NCBI GenBank assembly: GCA_033977485.1
Contig: CM066988.1
Coordinates: 53,815,649 to 53,879,648, forward strand
Direction of reading: 5' to 3'
Origin: Hydrangea macrophylla
Lineage: Eukaryota; Streptophyta; Magnoliopsida; Cornales; Hydrangeaceae
DNA: 64,000 bases
The notes under the pieces are model-generated. The model was not told the DNA's origin. It was given only the letters and a program-made list of their open reading frames with translations, and did not search any database. Below are positions 58,644-64,000 of the stretch, in pieces (the stretch's first letter is position 1; every line of letters begins with the position of its first letter). A program made the position numbers and the translations under genes.

Positions 58644-58959
58644 TTAGTGAATACATTTCAGTTGCAAAATTGGTTGGAACCACTGCTGCCACCATTTGAG
58701 CCGTCACTTTCTACCTAATTCATTTTGTAGAACCAGTTCTTTGGCTTTCGTGACAGCTCCTTAGTTGTTGATTACTGAAGGCCTTTGTAGAAATATTTCT
58801 TAATTAGTTTGTCAAACATTATAATTGTATGAAAATTTAATGATCTGAAATTTAATCTAATTATATGCACAAGAAACATAAAGTATTCTATGAATACAAG
58901 TCATTGAGGTCCGAACAAAATGTACCAAGTATTCTATGAATACGAGTGTGATCACTTCA

Positions 58960-58999
<40 letters not shown>

Positions 59000-59648
59000 G
59001 AAAAACCTTTGGTGAACATATATAACATATAGACCCAAATAAGGTGAATTGAGCTTTTTGTCCTCTACTTCTATACTTTTTTATTCTATTTCTTTGCCTT
59101 GAGGTTAGGCTTACTGCTCATTAAAGACTTAGAAATCTTTTTTTTTTCTTTTTCTTTTTCAGGTAGTGCCCTCGGGCACGGGCAATACCCCTTGTATAAC
59201 TATGTATATATATTGAAAACTAAGCACCATTTTCTTACTTGAAATGATGTTCAAAATTATGAATGCAATTAATGACAAGTACCATATGCTTGAAGCGTTA
59301 TTTTCTTTTTCCCAGATGTTTTATATATATATATATCCATAACAGAGTATCGTACGATTGGATCTTCTTGCAATGGTGAGCTCAGAACTTGGCTATGATT
59401 TACTTTCTAGAAAGCCATGTATTAGGAGGCTGAAGACCAGGAATAATGAATGTAGTATATGTGACTCTTGATGCATTTTGTACTAGATATGAACCATTAA
59501 CTTAATTGGGACTGGGTTTTTTGCGATTGGAAACATCTGCTGTTACAAAACTCAGCCCTTGTCAGCACACAACGCTAATTAGTTTGGATAGGATGGTGGG
59601 TTATTATGAACCATCAACTGTTAGTCTAATAAATGTTAGTGTGTGCAG

Positions 59649-59933
59649 GTAAAATCTTATTTGGAGGAAAATGGAATTCAAGTACGTGACTATGATGCTG
59701 ACTATGATGCTGTGAGTGCAGATGTGGTCTCGCTTGCATCTAATCAGCTTATTCCTTCATCTTCATCAATTAATCCTCAATCTAATGGTCCAAAGGACAT
59801 GGAAATTTGTCTCGGCGAGAATGATATAACAGGAAATGGTACAACTGAAGTAGAAGATAATACTCATAACCTCATCTGGGTTGACCCTTGTTCATGCTGC
59901 TTTGCTTTGTATTCGAATCTGAATTCTAATTAG
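59649..59933 (+). other. exon-like open segment in the CACTA element
   Basis: After the acceptor-like GTGTGCAG an acidic open frame of about 94 residues runs to a stop at 59933. It includes SYLEENGIQVRDYDADYDA and DMEICLGENDITGNG. A strong internal donor GTGAGT at 59711 could end it early. No family is recognised. It is the longest non-repetitive frame in the element. Confidence 0.35.
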
Positions 59934-60928
59934 GTCGTCCTACAGCAGTCACCTTTGGTCCTTGCCAAAGCTATCAAGGTAGTACCAATCCATATCACAC
60001 TTCTTATTCGAACTTCAGTTGCAGCAACCTAACATGTATATGGCTAAATATATTTAAAGCCTTTTGAACTTGAAACCCTGCAAGTAACTTTGGAATGCAT
60101 TCTAAGGGGACTGGATCACTAGCATTATTACTGTTAGAAAATTAACTTTGTGAACCTAAACATAGCAAGACATTTCTGCAGCCTTACTATTAGTGTAACA
60201 TTGGTTCCCAGTTGGTAGCATAGTCCAAATATATCTATTGTTAGTGTTGTACCTATTAAAGTTAGTCACTGGTTAATATCCAATAATTTGTCATGCTTTT
60301 AGAATCTAGTGTTCCATATCGAGTGACATCATCTAAAAATACCATAGCCTTCTCTCCATATCTTCTCAGAGTTACCTTATTTTGGTTCTACATATTGAGA
60401 GAGATGTTGAATGACATAAAAGCTATGCTAATTTCAGTTGCACCCATATGAATTTGGTGGTGTCTAGATAACTACTTGGCAATTGGAATTTCTTAGACTT
60501 GGGAGGTATTCTATGCTATATAAGGTTGACAAATCTGACATATGTAAATGTTGTCCATTCGCTTGGAAATTTGAAAAACATCTCTTACTTGTAATCTATC
60601 TTGTCTAACTTGGGAAAGTGTCGCATATGAATGCAAAGAGAGGTTTCCGTCTGGTAGACTACTAGCTTTTAATTTTAGTTAGGAATCAAATTGAGTATTT
60701 TAGCAAATGCTTTTGTAAAAAGCTGATGTATAATTCTAACACAAATATGCCTTTTATAGTTTAGTGATCACGAAACGTATCTACAACACAGCTAATTTCT
60801 TTTCTAATTGCTTGAATCACTCTTTTTTCATTGATTTGTTTGTTGATGTTCAATTCAAGTGTTTACTTTGAAAGTGGAGCGACAGAAGGAGTTGGTTCTT
60901 GAAGAGAACTTTTTTTTGCCCCCTCCTT

Positions 60929-60992
60929 GATGAGATTGATGGCCTGATTAATTTAGTGTGCAAAGTGATGAGATTGATGGCCTGATTAATGA
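60929..60992. repeat. short tandem repeat, GATGAGATTGATGGCCTGATTAAT twice
   Basis: Two identical 24-base copies start 39 bases apart inside the CACTA element. In one frame they read DEIDGLIN twice, so they might derive from coding sequence. Confidence 0.7.
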
Positions 60993-63090
60993 AACTAAGA
61001 TGAACTTTTGTGATGAAAATGCAAGGAAACCAGGATAGAGAGATTTAAAAAAAATAATCAGTTAAGTTTTGTATTTGAGTTTACATTTTGTCAATTACTT
61101 TGAAACTAAATTTGTTAAAAGTCTTTAGAATTCTTTTTCAATTTATATATGTATGAAAGACAATTACTCTACACTTGAATTATAGTTTCTGATAAAAGTT
61201 TATTCCCTTTCTTCAATGCCTTTATTCTGTTCTGTTTTCCTGAAATCCATGTCTTGGATTCCATTTTAGACCTGAAATTTTGGCATTTATGATATGGTGA
61301 ATTAACTTGAGTTCATAGTTAAAATGGTTGTCAAAATGTTCATCTACATCTTCATTCATATAGTTGTTTATTAGTATTAAAGTTATACAAGGTTTCATTA
61401 ACTCATAAGAGTAAGCAACAAGCTATTGTAAGATAGGAAAAAAAGCTAGGTCAAATGGCCGTTCGCTTGAAAAAGAAGAGAAAAAAGGAACCAAGATTCT
61501 GAATCATAGATTTTGCATCACTGTAAAGAAATAGATAGCTTAACTTCATGGAGCTAATTTAACCCTTTTCTCTTTTGGGGAAAGGAGAACAACAAGGAAG
61601 GCCATACTCAAAGTGAAATAGACGCACACCCATTTTGGGAGATAGAGACAGAACTTATAAAAAGAAACAATTTATATCCTTTTCCTTCCCCTATCTCCTT
61701 TGCAATCTAAAGATGATTGTTATGTAATACACAATGGTACGATGTATTCTTTGAGATCGTTATTAACATGCCAATGAATAAAGACACATTGCTGATTGCA
61801 GATTTATTTTCTGAGATTGATCATACATTTTTATCTGAGAGTGATCAATGTGACAGGAAACATTTGAGGGGAGTAGGAAAGACTATTCAAATTGCCTTTT
61901 TTAGGGTACGTTTTCCTTTTTTGAGGCAATCAGCCATATATTGTTGCCCATGCAATCCCAGTATGCTGCCCATTAGCTGCACGAGGGATAAATTTGATGA
62001 AAATATTACCCAAATCAGAGGTAGAAATTTCCCAAGGTGGATGGACAACACTGGCCTACATTTTGTTATCTAGAGGTTTGTAAATCATGATTTGTTTAAA
62101 TTCAACTATTGTATATGCAAATTTATTACATGAAACCAATGCTATAGTACAGGTTGCAATTTTCATATTTGTCGTGTTGTCTCATACGTATTGTGTCTTA
62201 TCCTTTTCCCGTGTTTGTAAGTGGCTAAGAATTTGTTTACTTTTTTATGCTGATTCGTGGGGTTTCTTACTTGTGTATTGGTGGGGCATCAATTGGGTTG
62301 GTGTTTATTGTCTTTTTAAGATAATTGGTATTATCATTTTCTGTTACTATTGTGACAATGTTGCCTTTCTTTTGAATTTTGACAAAGTTTTGTTGGTTGT
62401 AAAAATAATGTAGAAGTTTATCGTTTGAATTGATAGTTTTCTTTCAATCTGCTGGTACTTTTTTACAATTTATAAGCTGCTTGCATTCCTTAGCACATGA
62501 TGAGTTCCAACTTTGTAAGTGCATAAGTTGCTACATGAAAACACAATCCATTTTGCATAGTAGCTTAACTTCTTATTCTAGTTCTTAAAAATGTAGGATA
62601 TGTACACGTCTAGGATACTTTGAATAACGTAATGAAATTCTTGTTTATTTCAGCTCAATTTTATTGCTAAAAAGTTCAGAATGGGTAAAGAAAAGGTTCA
62701 CATCAATATTGTGGTCATTGATCGATGTCAACCACCACTGGTCATCTTATCTTCAAGCTTGGTGGTCATTGGACATGTCGACTTAGTAAAATTTTCCATT
62801 TGTTTGTTTGTTAGTTAGATTAGTTTAGTTTAGTTTTGGATGGATGAACTTTTTAAATTTTAGACATGGTTTGTTAGTTTTGGTTTGAATGGAAAGACAT
62901 TTTGGATTTTATTTGTTATGTTTATTATGGATTATTTTGTCGTGTTTATTACAGATTGAGCTTGTTATATGTTACTTATAGATTAATTATTCTTGTAAAT
63001 TCGATGTAATTGTGATGATATTGGAGATCATTCGATGTGGTTGTGTTTATTAGGTGCAAATAAAAATTGGGGAGAGATGTGACTGTGTTT
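60993..63090. other. CACTA interior, right half
   Basis: AT-rich. Open frames at 61717-62073 and 62087-62413 have no recognised domain and no strong splice context. I see no transposase motifs. Confidence 0.35.
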
Positions 63091-63094
63091 AGAT

Positions 63095-63545
63095 TACTAA
63101 CAGATTTTTTTTTGTTAGAAACGATATTTCTAACGGATTATAACCGTTAGTATTATTTGATATTTACCGTTAGAAATGATATTCCTAACGGCAATTTACC
63201 ATTAGTAATTCTATGTTGCTAATGGATATTTTCCGTTAGTATTTCTATGTAAGTGTTACAAAATTGCTAGATGGCTAACATATTTTAATCCATTAAAAGT
63301 GTTATTCCTAACGGCAATTTACCGTTAGTAAATTTAACGAAAGTGTTACAAAATTGTTGGAATACTAACCACATTTTACTGTTAGCAAGAATATTCCTAA
63401 CGGTAATTTACAGTTAGTAAATATATTTTCCTAACGGTAAATTTCCATTAGAAAATGCATTAGAAATATTCCCCACACCTTATTTCTAACGGTAAACTTC
63501 TGTTAGAAATAATTTTACTAACGGTAAATTACCGTTAGGAAAGTG
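63095..63545. repeat. right subterminal repeats of the CACTA element
   Basis: More than ten copies, in both orientations, of the near-palindrome CTAACGGTAATTTACCGTTAG (best at 63518-63538). They are denser than on the left side. Confidence 0.8.
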
Positions 63546-63564
63546 GCCTTTTGGTGTAGTGTGA

Positions 63565-64000
63565 TGTTTAAAGCATGAATTGTCATGTAAGCATATGTTT
63601 AGAATTGTGCACTCAGCATATAGCTGAGCAGTGGAAATTTACTTTATTGCATGTGATAAGAAGAAATTGAAGATGAAGCGTGAGGAGTGAGGCCGTGGGA
63701 ATGACGGGGATCATCCTTGTTTATAGATTTGATTCCATTCCATGGTTGTAATATGATATTTGAGTAGTTCGAACCATAGATATTTAACTTAGAATTTTGG
63801 AATGGATTAGTAAGGTTGTAATATGTTGCAAAACTCCTTTTACTTGAGTTTGTATGAATTCGAACTCATGGATTTGTGGTTTGAATCCTTAACTCGTCAA
63901 ATTCGTATTTCGGAGGAATGTTAATAGAGTTTTATGAATTGATCCAAACGGACCTTACTTATTTCAATTCTGTTTTCTTTCAATGTTGATCAAGAGTTAT
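63565..64000 (+). mobile_element. chromovirus-family LTR3, right part (runs off the window)
   Basis: It resumes the LTR after the CACTA insertion with the block GCACTCAGCATATAGCTGAGCAG and GCGTGAGGAGTGAGG, matching 1507-1602 and 46350-46446. It continues past 63700 with sequence weakly similar to 46450-46620. The LTR end and any internal region lie beyond the window. Confidence 0.78.

Larger units (their letters stand above)
56342..63561. mobile_element. CACTA (En/Spm) transposon, non-autonomous, 7.2 kb
   Basis: The terminal inverted repeats CACTACACCATTAAGCC and (opposite strand) CACTACACCAAAAGGCC agree at 14 of 17 positions. Three-base target duplications TGA lie at 56339-56341 and 63562-63564, and the host LTR reads through once the element is removed. 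Subterminal arrays of CTAACGGTAATTTACCGTTAG-type words lie at both ends. I find no transposase frame. The interior carries leader-like, exon-like and microsatellite segments, so it may be a gene-carrying (Pack-CACTA-like) element; the source gene is not recognised. Confidence 0.88.

Noticed and set aside
61717..62413. Two plus-strand frames of 108-118 residues in the CACTA interior
   Set aside because: There is no recognisable motif, splice site or codon bias; they are kept only as part of the element's interior.

Overview
The window is plant nuclear DNA, most likely from a eudicot and possibly a woody one. The evidence is a three-exon WRKY gene with GT-AG introns, long AT-rich non-coding stretches, CT/GA microsatellites, and nested plant-type LTR retrotransposons and DNA transposons. 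I see no bacterial, organellar or tRNA/rRNA genes and no CRISPR array. The only host protein gene I can support is a group IIc WRKY transcription factor of the WRKY28/71 subgroup on the + strand (coding exons 48522-48943, 50256-50399, 52155-52530).

Layout. 192-1602 is a Ty3/gypsy chromovirus-type LTR piece, cut at 1603 by a CACTA-like end; 1603-3597 carries CACTA-like ends. 3598-7237 is AT-rich DNA with simple repeats. 7243-27731 is one old, full-length Athila-like Ty3/gypsy element on the minus strand. It has an AATAG target duplication, LTRs at both ends, a tRNA-Asp-type primer site, broken gag-pol and a spliced-looking env-like ORF. It is itself hit by two solo LTRs of a second LTR family: 12156-15103 (TSD GGTGG) in the env-like ORF and 24128-27103 (TSD ACAAC) in the 5' LTR. 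27737-29062 looks like the 5' UTR and first intron of an unidentified minus-strand gene. 29063-31151 is a truncated chromovirus pol, followed by its LTR from 31197.

The most striking structure is a direct tandem duplication of about 13.86 kb: 18022-31880 is repeated as 31881-45753. The break falls inside the Athila integrase on one side and inside the chromovirus LTR on the other, with a 4-base TTAG microhomology at the junction. The copies are nearly identical, differing by scattered substitutions, microsatellite lengths and single-base indels. This is either a recent tandem duplication or an assembly duplication of two haplotypes.

Right of the duplication come the rest of the chromovirus LTR (to about 47123), a hAT-type MITE (47145-47824, 8-bp TSD), a LINE-like remnant and the WRKY gene. 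The WRKY introns hold a LINE-like 3' end and two local tandem duplications, one of which copies the exon 2 splice donor. Downstream are a fold-back element (53341-53496), a Mutator-like MITE (53719-54045, 9-bp TSD) and a third chromovirus-family LTR from 55082 to the window end. That LTR is split by a 7.2-kb non-autonomous CACTA transposon (56342-63561, TSD TGA), which carries exon-like segments and a nested PIF/Harbinger-like MITE (58383-58643).

The window is thus a TE nest around one working regulatory gene. All retroelement coding regions are broken by stops and frameshifts. The duplication, the exon-bearing CACTA element and the spliced env-like region merit most follow-up.
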